Positions 51,937-62,200 of a stretch of DNA of 64,000 nucleotides are shown here, one piece after another; the stretch's first letter is position 1; the number at the start of each line of letters is the position of its first letter. Made by a program: the position numbers and the translations under genes. The stretch comes from CAZLWA01 sp964563165 (GTDB taxonomy: Bacteria; CLD3; SB21): the NCBI GenBank assembly GCA_964563165.1, contig CAZLWA010000068.1, forward strand, positions 1-64,000, given 5' to 3'. A model generated the notes under the pieces. The model saw only the letters and a program-made list of their open reading frames with translations, was not told the origin of the DNA and did no database searches.

Positions 51937-53587
51937 CGTCATTGTTAATCGTCCAAAGCCAGTATTTATCAATCTCTCCCAGCATACTGGTGTGGGTATT
52001 TTTGACGCGCGCGTTGTAGCCGACGATCTCATCCCGCCAAAATAAGAACGTCGCCGGTTGATCCGCGTAAATGACCGCCTGAAATTTCTTCCAGGTTTCA
52101 GCCGCATCGAGCGGGTTTCGAAAATTCTTTCCTTGAGCAATGAGCTTATCCACCTCGGGATTCTGATACGACACATCGTTATACGGATTGTTCTTCAGAT
52201 CGGAGCTCCACTCGCTCGTCGGGTCCATTTGCAGCGTGACGCCGATACCCGAGATAAATGCATCATAATTCTTTTTTAACTCATTGTCAAAAAACACGTT
52301 CGTCTCGACGGTTTGGATCTTCGCCCGGATCCCGATAGCCTTCAGGTTTTTATGAATGACCACTGCGGCAAATTCCCTCCGGTCATTCCCAGCATCATAA
52401 GTGAGGTCAAACTCAAACGGTTTGCCTTCGCGGTCCAAAATACCGTCTCCGTCATGGTCGCTCCAGCCTTCTTGGAGCAAAAGCTTTTTCGCCAACTGCG
52501 GATCAAACGGCAGCGGTTTCAACGTATCGTTGAAAGCCCATTTGAATACCGGCGATACCGGCGACACCGCCTGCCGCCCGTATTCGCCGAGAAAACCGTC
52601 CACAATTTCCTGGCGGTTGATCGCCAGTGTTAAAGCCTTTCGTACACTTCTATTCCCGAACAGCGGATGAGGCTTGATGATGCGGCCGCTGCTCTCGTGA
52701 TAGATCTTTTGATCAATATTCTGCCATCCGACATAATCGTAATACCGTGCCTTCATAAGCTCGAGCCGGATGGCTGGATTTGCGCCTTTCAAAGACGCTA
52801 CGTCCTGCGGGTATATAGGATACATGACATCAACCTCTCCGGTTTTCAAAGCGGTCAGGCGCGTCGTGTATTCGGGAATGACCCGAAAAATGACTTTGGA
52901 GATCCGTGCAGAAAAAATATTCTGAGAATTATTTTCAAAGGTAATTTCTTCCTGTTTTCGCCAGCTTTTTATTTTAAAGAATCCGGCCGAAACCGGATGT
53001 AAATTAAAACTATGGCGACGCAATTCCGTGTGTTTCGCATCTTTTAACAAATGATACGGAAGAAATCCCGGTTGCAGATTCGTATCATAAACCTGATTCG
53101 GATAGACTTTCTTAAAATGAAAAGTGATCGTCGAATCGTTGATGATCTCGACGGCTTTGCCTATACTGTCTTTTTCATCCATGTCCAGCATCTCAAGCTG
53201 GTCTTTACGGGGGCTGGCAATCTCCGGATCACGGATGAGTTCGAAGGTGAATTGAATATCCTTCGCCGTAACGCGCCAGCCGTCCTCCCAGAAGATATCC
53301 GCTCGCAAAAAATAGGTCAGCGATTTGTGATCCACAGAAAATTCGTAGCTCTTTGCCAGCAAAGGCGTATAGCGTATGGTGCCCGCCGCCGTATCAAATT
53401 CCGATTCGAGCAAACGCGGGAAGATTCCGGTGCACAGAATTCTTCCGAATGCTGAAACGTATATTACCGGATTGATCTGGTCCGCATCCGCCTTGACGGC
53501 AACGACAATGGTATCTCCCGCTTTCTTTGTTGCGCATGATCCCATTGATAAAAACAGAGCAAGAAAACCCGCAAGAATGATCCTCAT
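51932..53587 (-). CDS. Family 5 solute-binding lipoprotein (peptide/nickel type)
   Basis: 551 residues, signal with a cysteine in MGSC (Cys18). The SBP_bac_5 pattern is clear: VVAVKADADQINPV, the LLAKSYEFSVDHKSLTYFLR and WEDGWRVTAKDIQFTFE segments near residues 78-115, and FGNRSVRKALTLAINRQEI near 310. It captures oligopeptides or similar solutes for an ABC importer. No permease or ATPase genes are adjacent, so these lie elsewhere. The TGA stop is contributed by a 7-base repeat. Confidence 0.9.
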   Translation of the reverse strand: MRIILAGFLALFLSMGSCATKKAGDTIVVAVKADADQINPVIYVSAFGRILCTGIFPRLLESEFDTAAGTIRYTPLLAKSYEFSVDHKSLTYFLRADIFWEDGWRVTAKDIQFTFELIRDPEIASPRKDQLEMLDMDEKDSIGKAVEIINDSTITFHFKKVYPNQVYDTNLQPGFLPYHLLKDAKHTELRRHSFNLHPVSAGFFKIKSWRKQEEITFENNSQNIFSARISKVIFRVIPEYTTRLTALKTGEVDVMYPIYPQDVASLKGANPAIRLELMKARYYDYVGWQNIDQKIYHESSGRIIKPHPLFGNRSVRKALTLAINRQEIVDGFLGEYGRQAVSPVSPVFKWAFNDTLKPLPFDPQLAKKLLLQEGWSDHDGDGILDREGKPFEFDLTYDAGNDRREFAAVVIHKNLKAIGIRAKIQTVETNVFFDNELKKNYDAFISGIGVTLQMDPTSEWSSDLKNNPYNDVSYQNPEVDKLIAQGKNFRNPLDAAETWKKFQAVIYADQPATFLFWRDEIVGYNARVKNTHTSMLGEIDKYWLWTINNDE

Positions 53588-53615
53588 GGCATTACCTTTG
53601 TACTGATACCGAATG

Positions 53616-53648
53616 AAAATACCCCGTAAGAAAATCTACGGGGTATTA
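53616..53648 (-). terminator. Terminator of the ferredoxin reductase gene
   Basis: Stem ATACCCCGTA/TACGGGGTAT with a short loop and T-run on the minus strand, between the two minus-strand genes. Confidence 0.8.
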
Positions 53649-53678
53649 TATTGAAATGAATTTAGAAATAAAAGCAAT

Positions 53679-55085
53679 TTAATGAGAAGGTTTATGCTCT
53701 TTCAGGGCTTGGAGCATCTCCTCCACCGTACAAAACTTCAACCGCGGACGATCCAGCATTTTTCCTCTTTCAATTTCCAGGCGATCCAGCAGCTGCCAGT
53801 CGTTGTAAGTAACGTAATTGACTTTACGATCGCCCAGCAAGCGTTCGAGCGATTCACGGGCGGCTTCGGCTGGCTGAAGGGTCTCTCCTTTAGCCAGATC
53901 CTCCAGCATCAAGTTCACCGTATTTTGTGAATCCGGCTTATTAGTACCTATGACGCCCGAAGGTCCGCGCTTGATCCATCCCACCGCGTATTCACCTTTG
54001 ACAACTTGTTCCTTTGCCGCATCGTACACGCGTCCCTGTTTATTGGAAATAATTCCGGCTTTCTCGTCAAACGGGACATCCGGAAGCGGCACGCCTTTGT
54101 AGCCGATGGAACGAAAAACCAATCCCACATCCAACGTTTCATGTTTGTCGATCGCGCGCGGCCTCAACGATCCGTCCGGGCTTGCATACAGTTCGTTCCT
54201 TACTAATTTCATGTGTTCCACGCGGCTTGCGCCGGTGATTTCCACCGGAGAAAGTAAGAACCGCATATAGAGTCTTTTCTTCTTGCCTTGCGGTTTCTGT
54301 TGCGCATAGCGCATGAGGATCTCAATATTATTCTCTGCCGAATTATCTTTATCGGCGTCCAATGCCGCACGGCTTAAAGGATCCGGGGTTACTTCATCCG
54401 GATATGCCACGGCGTCGGCTTCTTCCATTTCGCCGATTTCCTTAATTTCCGGATTGGTAAAAGCAGACTGCGCCGGTCCGCGGCGGCCGATAACGTAAAT
54501 TTCACAGACCTTACTTTTTTTGAGTTCTTCCAGCGCATAATCAGCTATATCTGTTTTGCGAAGTTCCTCATAGGAGCTCGCTAAGATGCGCGCCACATCC
54601 ATGGCCACGTTGCCCACACCTATCACCGCTGCGCGCTCGTGAGTGAGATCGAATTTCAAATGGCGGTAATCCGGATGCCCGTTGTACCACGCGACAAATT
54701 CCGTAGCCGCATGGCTGCCGGGCAGATCTTCTCCGGGAATACCCATGCGGCGGTCTGTTTGCGCGCCCACCGCATAGATGATCTGGTGATAGTATTTCAC
54801 CATTTCATCGTGCGAAATATCTTTGCCGAATTCCACATTCCCGTAAAAACGAAAATTCGGATCCAAAGCGATTTTGTCGTACACTTTTGTAACCGATTTG
54901 ATTTTGGCGTGATCCGGCGCGACGCCTCCGCGCACCAGCCCGAACGGCGTCGGCAGGCGGTCGAACATGTCGATGTGAACGGCCAGGTCTTTTTGTTTTT
55001 GAAAGTAATCTGCGGCATAAAATCCGGACGGCCCGGATCCGATGATCGCCACACGAAGAGGATTTGCTGCAGTTCCAAGACTCAT
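53679..55085 (-). CDS. Ferredoxin-NADP+ reductase, adrenodoxin-reductase type
   Basis: 468 residues from an ATG with AAGGG 6 bases upstream; a TTG four codons earlier is in frame but less likely. FAD loop AIIGSGPSGFYAADY near residue 14, the family segment FDRLPTPFGLVRGGVAPDH, the NADP loop VIGVGNVAMDVARI near 154, VIGRRGPAQSAFTNPEIKE and the C-terminal GWIKRGPSGVIGTNK. Same layout as FprA of actinobacteria. Moves electrons between NADPH and ferredoxin. Residues after about 395 form a short helical tail seen in this group. Confidence 0.93.
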   Translation of the reverse strand: MSLGTAANPLRVAIIGSGPSGFYAADYFQKQKDLAVHIDMFDRLPTPFGLVRGGVAPDHAKIKSVTKVYDKIALDPNFRFYGNVEFGKDISHDEMVKYYHQIIYAVGAQTDRRMGIPGEDLPGSHAATEFVAWYNGHPDYRHLKFDLTHERAAVIGVGNVAMDVARILASSYEELRKTDIADYALEELKKSKVCEIYVIGRRGPAQSAFTNPEIKEIGEMEEADAVAYPDEVTPDPLSRAALDADKDNSAENNIEILMRYAQQKPQGKKKRLYMRFLLSPVEITGASRVEHMKLVRNELYASPDGSLRPRAIDKHETLDVGLVFRSIGYKGVPLPDVPFDEKAGIISNKQGRVYDAAKEQVVKGEYAVGWIKRGPSGVIGTNKPDSQNTVNLMLEDLAKGETLQPAEAARESLERLLGDRKVNYVTYNDWQLLDRLEIERGKMLDRPRLKFCTVEEMLQALKEHKPSH

Positions 55086-55103
55086 AAGGCCCTTCAAAAA
55101 GAA

Positions 55104-55161
55104 TTAGCCACAGAGGGCGCAGAGATTTTTGATTGGAACCCTCTGTGATCTCTGTGGCAGT
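55104..55161. repeat. CACAGAG palindrome
   Basis: Arms TTAGCCACAGAGGGCGCAGAG and, read inversely, TGCCACAGAGATCACAGAGG around a 14-base centre. Same design as the 46074 palindrome but with GAG in place of AAG. It lies between the thiolase stop and the reductase start, both minus strand. Confidence 0.65.
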
Positions 55162-55168
55162 TTAACAT

Positions 55169-56344
55169 CTAAATTCTTTCGACGATCAGGGCGCTTGCTT
55201 CGCCCCCGCCGATACAGATCGCGGCCATTCCGAGTTTCTTATTGTGATGCTTCATGGCGTAAATCAGGGTCGTGAGAATGCGCGCACCGCTTGCGCCGAT
55301 CGGATGTCCCAGTGCGATCGCCCCGCCGTGCACGTTCATTTTTTCATGAGGAATTTTCAGATCCTTCGACGCCGCTAGACTTACGACCGCGAAGGCCTCA
55401 TTGATCTCAAATAAATCCACGTCTTCAATCTTCAGATCCGCTTTTTTCAAAACCTTTCCGATCGCATCAATCGGTGCGGTCGTAAACCATTCCGGTTTTC
55501 GGGCCGCCGATGCCTGGGCGACTATTTTCGCTATCGGCTTGAGTCCGAGCTCACTCGCCTTTTCCGCCGACATCACGACCAGCGCCGCTGCGCCGTCGTT
55601 GATCTTAGAGGCGTTCGCTGCGGTGATGGTGCCGTCTTTTTGAAAAGCGGGCTTCAGGGTCATCATTTTTTCAAAATTTGCTTTACCCGGCTCTTCATCT
55701 TCGGTTACGACGACGTTGCCTTTTTTACCGGTTATCGTCACCCCGACAATTTCATCTTTGAACAGCCCCTCTTTTTGCGCTTTGATCGCGCGTTCATAGC
55801 TTGTTTTGGCAAACGCATCCTGTACGTCGCGCGGAATGTTGCAGTCCGCTGCGCATAATTCCGCAGCGCTGCCCATATGGAAATTATTATACACATCCCA
55901 CAGACCGTCTTTGATCATGCTGTCCGTCAATTGCCCGTGGCCCATGCGGTACCCGTTGCGCGCCTTCTCCAGCAAATACGGCGTATTCGACATGCTTTCC
56001 ATGCCGCCGGCAATGATCACATCGGCGTCACCGCACATGATGGCTTGCGCCGCGAGCATGACCGCTTTAAGCCCCGAGCCGCAGACCTTGTTGATTGTCA
56101 AACACGTGACGGATTCCGGCAAACCGGCAAACAAGGCTGCCTGGCGGGCGGGTGCCTGTCCTTCACCCGCGGTAAGCACGTTGCCCATGATGACCTCGTC
56201 CACGATGTCCTTGCCGATACCCGCACGTTTGATCGCTTCTTCGACGACCAAAGCGCCTAATTTCGGAGCGCTCAATTCGCTCAACACGCCTTGAAACGCA
56301 CCGACCGGCGTACGTACCGCGCTAACAATTACAACTTCTTTCAT
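55169..56344 (-). CDS. Acetyl-CoA C-acetyltransferase (AtoB type)
   Basis: 391 residues, standard for biosynthetic/degradative thiolase II. Nucleophile Cys88 in INKVCGSGLK, GMESMSNTPY, EINEAFAVVS, the histidine in ALGHPIGASGAR and the second cysteine in AICIGGGEASA. It joins or splits acetoacetyl-CoA. Downstream palindrome and reductase gene follow on the same strand. Confidence 0.95.
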   Translation of the reverse strand: MKEVVIVSAVRTPVGAFQGVLSELSAPKLGALVVEEAIKRAGIGKDIVDEVIMGNVLTAGEGQAPARQAALFAGLPESVTCLTINKVCGSGLKAVMLAAQAIMCGDADVIIAGGMESMSNTPYLLEKARNGYRMGHGQLTDSMIKDGLWDVYNNFHMGSAAELCAADCNIPRDVQDAFAKTSYERAIKAQKEGLFKDEIVGVTITGKKGNVVVTEDEEPGKANFEKMMTLKPAFQKDGTITAANASKINDGAAALVVMSAEKASELGLKPIAKIVAQASAARKPEWFTTAPIDAIGKVLKKADLKIEDVDLFEINEAFAVVSLAASKDLKIPHEKMNVHGGAIALGHPIGASGARILTTLIYAMKHHNKKLGMAAICIGGGEASALIVERI

Positions 56345-56514
56345 TCGGTTCCTTTTCGAATATTTCTTTAAAAATCGTTATAGTATAATCAAAATAAATT
56401 CATCCAACCATGACTTACGTCAGGTTTTTGTCGATTTCGTGGCTCACCCATTCCCGTTATTTCCGGTCATCGTGGTATTAAATAGAGGCTACAAAGCAGT
56501 GAATCAGGAGTATC

Positions 56515-57561
56515 TTATTCTCCCCCGCGCTGGATAGACAAATTAGCTGCACGCGCCACCGATTTGTCGTCGTCGTACTGATCATACGCTTCGATGATTT
56601 CCCGTACCAAGCGATGCCGGACCACATCCTGCTTACCAAAAAACACGAATGCAATGCCGTCAATGCCCATCAAAATATCCTCGACCTCGCGTAAACCCGA
56701 GGTCATCGTACGAGGCAAGTCACTTTGCGTGACGTCTCCGGTGATGATGGCCTTGGAATTGGCGCCGAGCCGGGTCAAGAACATTTTCATCTGGGTCGGC
56801 GTGGTGTTTTGCGCTTCGTCGAGAATCACGAACGCATTGTTGAGCGTTCGCCCGCGCATGTACGCCAGCGGAACGATCTCGATGATCTCCTGCTCCATAT
56901 AGGCCTTCAATTTACTGCTGGGAATCATATCATGGAGGGCATCATACAGGGGGCGCAGGTACGGGTCGATTTTATCGCGAAGATCACCCGGCAAAAACCC
57001 CAAACTCTCTCCGGTTTCAACGGCCGGCCGCGACAGAACAATCTTTTCAGCTTCTTTATTTTTCAACGCAGCCACGGCCAAAGCTACTGCGAGATAGGTT
57101 TTGCCGGTCCCGGCCGGTCCGATGGCAAACACAATATCGTTTTGATGCGCCTGCTTAACGTATTCCTTTTGGCCGTCGTTCTTGACTTCAATATAATCTT
57201 TATGGGTAAACAGGACTACGGAATTCAGATTCTTGTGCTGCGCGTGAACTTCCGCTCCCGCCTGGTCAGTGCGCTCCGGATTTCCGTCCCCGTGTCCCAA
57301 CCTCACCAGCCGGATAACGGTTTCCACATCTACGGAATCCAACTGCGATTTCTTATGACAGAGAAAAATGAGTTCGGTAAATACCTCTTCGATCTTTTCC
57401 AGCTCGGCGGCGTCGCCCTTCAGAAGAATGCTGTCGCCGCGTACGACAATTTTTGAGGTAAAATTTTTTTCGAGAATTCTTAGATTACTGTCGTTGGCGC
57501 CGAGCAGGACCAGCGGATTGACGCCCACGATCTTAATGATCTTCTCTCCCGAATGATCCAA
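56515..57561 (-). CDS. PhoH-family ATPase
   Basis: 348 residues from a TTG start with AAAGGAG five bases upstream (a GTG two codons before is too close to that site). An N-terminal KH-like part (about 1-90) is followed by the PhoH ATPase domain: Walker A AIGPAGTGKT near residue 146, SRPAVETGESLGFLPGDL, MRGRTLNNAFVILDEAQN (Walker B) and ITGDVTQSDLP. This is the PhoL/YbeZ type, linked with RNA metabolism, usually next to ybeY; no ybeY is seen in the following 170 bases. Confidence 0.9.
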   Translation of the reverse strand: MDHSGEKIIKIVGVNPLVLLGANDSNLRILEKNFTSKIVVRGDSILLKGDAAELEKIEEVFTELIFLCHKKSQLDSVDVETVIRLVRLGHGDGNPERTDQAGAEVHAQHKNLNSVVLFTHKDYIEVKNDGQKEYVKQAHQNDIVFAIGPAGTGKTYLAVALAVAALKNKEAEKIVLSRPAVETGESLGFLPGDLRDKIDPYLRPLYDALHDMIPSSKLKAYMEQEIIEIVPLAYMRGRTLNNAFVILDEAQNTTPTQMKMFLTRLGANSKAIITGDVTQSDLPRTMTSGLREVEDILMGIDGIAFVFFGKQDVVRHRLVREIIEAYDQYDDDKSVARAANLSIQRGGE

Positions 57562-57590
57562 TAACACTCCTTTGCGTTTGGGGTTAAAAT

Positions 57591-57626
57591 AAAAAACTCC
57601 CGAATGTTGATACCATTCGAGAGTTT
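57591..57626 (-). terminator. Terminator of the LysM protein gene
   Basis: Minus-strand stem AAACTCTCGAATG/CATTCGGGAGTTT followed by six T, just upstream of phoH. Confidence 0.8.
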
Positions 57627-57681
57627 AAGAATTTTGCAGATTAGTCCGTATCACGCATATCGTGACATATACCCATCTTGA

Positions 57682-58527
57682 TTATTTCGGAACAATTAAT
57701 ATCGTATTCGGATAGATGCGGCTGGCATCCTCGCCGATGATCGACTTGTTCGCATTGTAAAGTTTGACCCAATCCGAAGGGCTTCCGTAGACCTGTTGAG
57801 AGATGGACTTCAAATCATCGCCGCGGTTGACCCAATACTCATTGAGGCCCTGGGCGCGAGGGATCAGGAACGCCTGATTCGGAAAAATGAGATCCGGGTT
57901 CTTGATCTGGTCGCGGTTAGCTGAATAGATCTTCATCCACTGGAACGGATCGCTGTACACTTCTTTCTTATTGGCAATGCGCCACAGATAATCGCCCAGC
58001 AACACCGAATAACTATCGTTGGCCGCTTTAGGCGCAGCGTAGTTCTTTCCGCGCTGAGTCAATTGATCGCAGCGGTTCGACAGATCATTTACTTTATTGT
58101 AAATTTCCGTCAATGCATAACGTTTGTCTTTTTTATTGGCATCCACTAACTTCTTCAATGAATCGATCGCAGCGAGGCTCTCTTTCTTATTCAGGGTTTC
58201 GTCGCTGAGTTTTGCGTAGTTACTGATGCTGTTCTCCAGTCCGCTCAATTTCGCCTTCATCGAGTCCACGGCGGCTTTATCCGTTGGGATGGCGGCGTAG
58301 ATTTCTTTCCACAATTGCTCGGTTTGCTGATCAACTTGAGTGCCTTCGTCCTTCAGCGATTGAACGGACTTATTGAGGCTGTCGATCTGACGCTGCAGTT
58401 GGCTCTGCTGCTGCGTAATGCCGTTGATTTCATTTTGCCAGTCTTCTTTTTTTACTTTTTGTTCTTGAGCCGCTGCCAGACCGTTCCAAACGAAGAAGGC
58501 GAGGCTAAGAATTAGAACTTTTTTCAT
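57682..58527 (-). CDS. Coiled-coil protein with two LysM domains, exported
   Basis: 281 residues from the ATG with AAGGAG 9 bases upstream; signal peptide ends LAAAQ. Residues about 25-170 are helical coiled coil (QRQIDSLNKSVQSLKDEG). Two LysM modules follow: YSVLLGDYLWRIANKKEVYSDP near 172 and YWVNRGDDLKSISQQVYGSP near 230, the latter ending ILIVPK. LysM binds peptidoglycan. Second gene of a two-gene operon with the lipoprotein before it (43-base gap); together they may link outer membrane and cell wall. Confidence 0.9.
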   Translation of the reverse strand: MKKVLILSLAFFVWNGLAAAQEQKVKKEDWQNEINGITQQQSQLQRQIDSLNKSVQSLKDEGTQVDQQTEQLWKEIYAAIPTDKAAVDSMKAKLSGLENSISNYAKLSDETLNKKESLAAIDSLKKLVDANKKDKRYALTEIYNKVNDLSNRCDQLTQRGKNYAAPKAANDSYSVLLGDYLWRIANKKEVYSDPFQWMKIYSANRDQIKNPDLIFPNQAFLIPRAQGLNEYWVNRGDDLKSISQQVYGSPSDWVKLYNANKSIIGEDASRIYPNTILIVPK

Positions 58528-58570
58528 ATTGAGAATCTCCTTAGTGTAATCCAAACGATTTTCCGGCGTC

Positions 58571-58846
58571 TTACTTACCGGCTTTTTCAATCTCTAGCAG
58601 ACGTTTCAACACGTCGTCCTTTTCTTTGCGAACCTGGTCCAACTTCTGTTTTTTCTGCTGCAGATCCTGATCGGCTTTCTTTCTGTCGTTCGTCAATTGG
58701 GTAACCTGGCCCTGCATGGATTGTGATTTCGCTTTGCTCTCCTCCAGTTGCTGAAGGTCTTCCTTCGAAGCATATGAAGTGCAGCTTGCGATGACCGCCA
58801 TGGCCAGCAAACCGGCAACGAGCAAAGTTCTCGATCTTACATTCAT
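58571..58846 (-). CDS. Small coiled-coil lipoprotein
   Basis: 91 residues with lipobox VIASC (Cys22). The mature part is one long charged coiled coil (QGQVTQLTNDRKKADQDLQQ). AAGGAG lies 8 bases before the ATG; a further upstream ATG actually sits in that site. It resembles Lpp-like or murein-linked spacer lipoproteins in design. First gene of an operon with the LysM protein. Confidence 0.85.
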   Translation of the reverse strand: MNVRSRTLLVAGLLAMAVIASCTSYASKEDLQQLEESKAKSQSMQGQVTQLTNDRKKADQDLQQKKQKLDQVRKEKDDVLKRLLEIEKAGK

Positions 58847-58928
58847 TGGTTTTCTCCTTAACATGTGATCCGTATGTCTATTACTTTAGGATAATTTTCG
58901 ATTTATCTGACTATTATACTCCTGTTCT

Positions 58929-58957
58929 AAAGTAATGAATTCAAAATAGAATGTCAA
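58929..58957 (-). promoter_or_regulatory. Promoter of the lipoprotein-LysM operon
   Basis: Minus strand TTGACA (58957-58952), 17 bases, TACTTT (58934-58929), leader about 75 bases. Confidence 0.5.
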
Positions 58958-58997
58958 CAAAAATTATCACAAAAATCATGGACGCCGGCCGCATAAC

Positions 58998-59201
58998 CTA
59001 TTGATACTTTATGTTGATCACATTCTTAGTATGGCAGTGCCCGCAATGGAACTGCGGGTATGCATCCCGATAATGGACGTCGACCCGATGCCGCGTACCG
59101 CATTGACGGCACCAGTACCGGATGGAAATTTTTTTCTTCCACAGGACACACAGCGTTCGGAAGAAATTGATTCGAAAAGGCGTTGTGGCGGTCGGCATCA
59201 T
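58998..59201 (-). CDS. Small zinc-ribbon protein
   Basis: 67 residues, ATG-ATG start 14 bases after the M1-barrel gene stop and no clear ribosome site. Two CxxC pairs (WCRQCGT and HCGHCHT), 18 residues apart, make a rubredoxin-like zinc ribbon, and a basic N-terminal third precedes it. Function unknown; it is probably co-transcribed with the fusion peptidase. Confidence 0.6.
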   Translation of the reverse strand: MMPTATTPFRINFFRTLCVLWKKKISIRYWCRQCGTRHRVDVHYRDAYPQFHCGHCHTKNVINIKYQ

Positions 59202-59215
59202 CGATTTTTGGTTTC

Positions 59216-62200
59216 TTAGAAATTATGGTCCAACCCGATCACCCAGCGAAATGCCCAGCGATCTTTCGCGGCCAGGAGGCTCGGTTTGCTTACCCATACC
59301 GGAAAATCCGTCTTTAGGACGTAACGCCCCCACCAGGCCGGAACGGGCAATGCATAACGAAAACCCGCTCCCGCATCCAGCAAAATCAGTTTTTTGAGAT
59401 TGTGGAGTTCGGAATTCACATTCCACGCCAGCCCCCCGTCCGCTAACAAATACGGCTCCAGGTGCGAAAAAACCAACAGGTTCTTCGTCGTAAGTAACGT
59501 GACCGGATTTTTAAAAAAGAAATTTACATTGCACGCGAACATACGCCGGCCGGTGATGTTGGCATCCGCATACCCGGTGGCATTGCCGTCCCCGTCGTAA
59601 TGCAGGCGGCGCACGCCGTGATCCAGCCAGAGTTGGTTCGGCAGCGTGCCTGCGGAACGATAAAATTTATCATCGAACATTTGCCGCGGCGACGCGCCGG
59701 CTAAATAAAATTGCTCCTGCACCGGAGCCTCGCCCGAAATATAGCCGCCAAACAACCGAAACTGTAACGACAGGTCATTGCGTTTTAAAATTACGGGCAA
59801 TTGATAACTGAAATAGAATTTTGAAAAATTCCATTCCGAGCCGAACGTCGACCCCTCGAGGGCGGCGGAGGCACGCGCGGAATTAAAAAGACTCGGCTGA
59901 AGCGACCAGGACAACGACCAGACGTTTACGCGTCCTTTCTGCCAGGCAGTGCCCGGCGGCAAGTAGCGTGCATTCAACAATGAACTCGAGCGAAATCCGA
60001 GCGCAAAATCATTAATCGGTGGGCGGTATAGTGTGCGGCTGAACCTGCGATGCGAAAACGTAACGCTATTTTCACTGCGACCGTCAAGCCTCTCACTGTT
60101 CACGGTGACAGTGGTTTGTTTTCCCAAACCGTACAGGGGTGTTTGATACAAAAAATCATAATTCAACTGTGCGCTCTTCACTCCGTAATAAATGCCCAGC
60201 GCGATGCGGTGCTCATCTGTATCCCATTTGCCGTTGAACTTGTAGCCGATGCGTGCCGCATCGACCGAGTTATACCACAGCGACGGGCGATGTTCGATCA
60301 CGTAGGTATCCAGCGTCGGCGCGTAGGCTGCCGGCTTTTGAAAATGCCACGCCAATTTCGGTAAGCCCGTGCGGTTGTTCATACGATGAACATCGGCTAA
60401 AAGCAGCGACGTATCGATCGCAACGGTTTTTATCTTTTCAGTCAATTGAAGATGCAGCACATACTTCGCCGATACGATATTCCAGACCGGACAGCGTGTG
60501 AAGCCGGCGATATCCGGATCGTCTTCGTGCGCGGGAATGCGATAGGTCAAGGACGAATCATTTTCTAAGGTCACGCAGACATCCAGCGGCATTTCGACCC
60601 CGCCTTTTCGTTCGAAACGAATTTCCGATCCGTATGATTTTTTTTCATGATCCCAGCGTCCGGTGAAATCATAAACCGCATAATCGCACTGTTTTGTCGT
60701 ATTCAGCCATTCCTCGAAAAGCCAATCCAGCTGCGTATGCGTCTCCTGTTCAAAGAACCGCTTCATATCTTCGCTCGTCACATGATGGCGGTTCCATTCC
60801 GAAAAATATTTCCGCATCACGTCGTCAAACTTTTGTTTGCCGAAATAATATTCCAGAGCAAACATGAAAATTTCGCCTTTGTAGTAGACCGAATAATTGT
60901 ACGAACGGTCGCTTGAAAAAAAATCGGAAGCGGTCAGGATCTTTTCTTCAAAACCCTGCCTTGCCCACGATTCATAACCGACAAACGTATTGACACGCGC
61001 ATCTTCTTTGGGATACCATTTCCGTTTGAACGGCGTTTCATATTCGATATTCGCGTATCGTCCGAACAGGGATTCCATTAATCGCGTCGTGTAGTAGGAC
61101 GCAATCCCCTCGTCCATCCACGCTTCCCGCGTTTCATCATTCGCAAGCATGCCGTAAAACCAATTATGCGCCATTTCATGCGCGGTCACGCTGGCGAGAC
61201 TGAATCGTCCGCGGCGGCCGGTGATAAAGACGATGTTCGGATATTCCATACCGCCATCCCCCGCCTGTGCAATGGTGAAATCACGGTAGGGATACGGTCC
61301 AACATACTGTGTCAAATATTTCAAAATTTGCACGGCCCATGATTTCATTTCCTGCCATTGTCCGGCAACCTCGGGAAGATACAATAAATTAATGCGCACG
61401 CCGTTGTATGCGACCGAATCATAGATATATTCCGTGTCGGCGCACCAGGCGAAATCGTGAATTGCGTCGGCATGGAACCGCCACGTGCGTTTCGAGCTCT
61501 CCGCGTGCGCCTGCCGCAGCCATTTAGAATGGGCAAGGATCTCTTCCGTTTGGCCGGTGTCTGACGCCGCGGGATTACTTTCCGGAATGAGCCGGTCGCC
61601 GGCCGTCGAATCTGCGTTCCTGTTCATCATATCGCCCGGACTCGCGGCATTCTGCAAGACCCCGCTCGCACCGACCATGTAAGGTTCCGGCAATGTGATA
61701 CTCACATCGAAGGTCGCAAATTCTCCGTAAAACTCACGCCCCAAATAATAATTCTTATGCCATCCCTGCCGGTCGTACACGCAAACTTTCGGGTACCACT
61801 GTGCCATGGAATAATCCACGCCTTCCCGGTTCTGTCGGCCCATTCGCCGAATGAGCACCGGTATCTTTTCTATAAAATCCAATGAAATCGTCTGATTCGC
61901 TTCCGGTGGAATAGGCCTGGCAAGAAGGATTTCTAAAATGGTGTCATCCACTCTGTGGATTAGTCGGTTGCCGTCCGCGTCGGCAATGTTACTGACATGC
62001 GTGTAACCCAGCAAGTCGTCGCGCAGGTACGAAATGAGGCTGCCGCCGTAGAAGAAGTCCCTTTCGTTTTGATACCATTCCATGAGGCTGTTTTTCTTGA
62101 AGGCATTCACGTAGAGATGCATATACAGAACCCGGAGGGTATCGGGCGAATGATTTACATAGTTGAAAATTTCCTTGCCGTAAATCAGGTTGTACTCCGT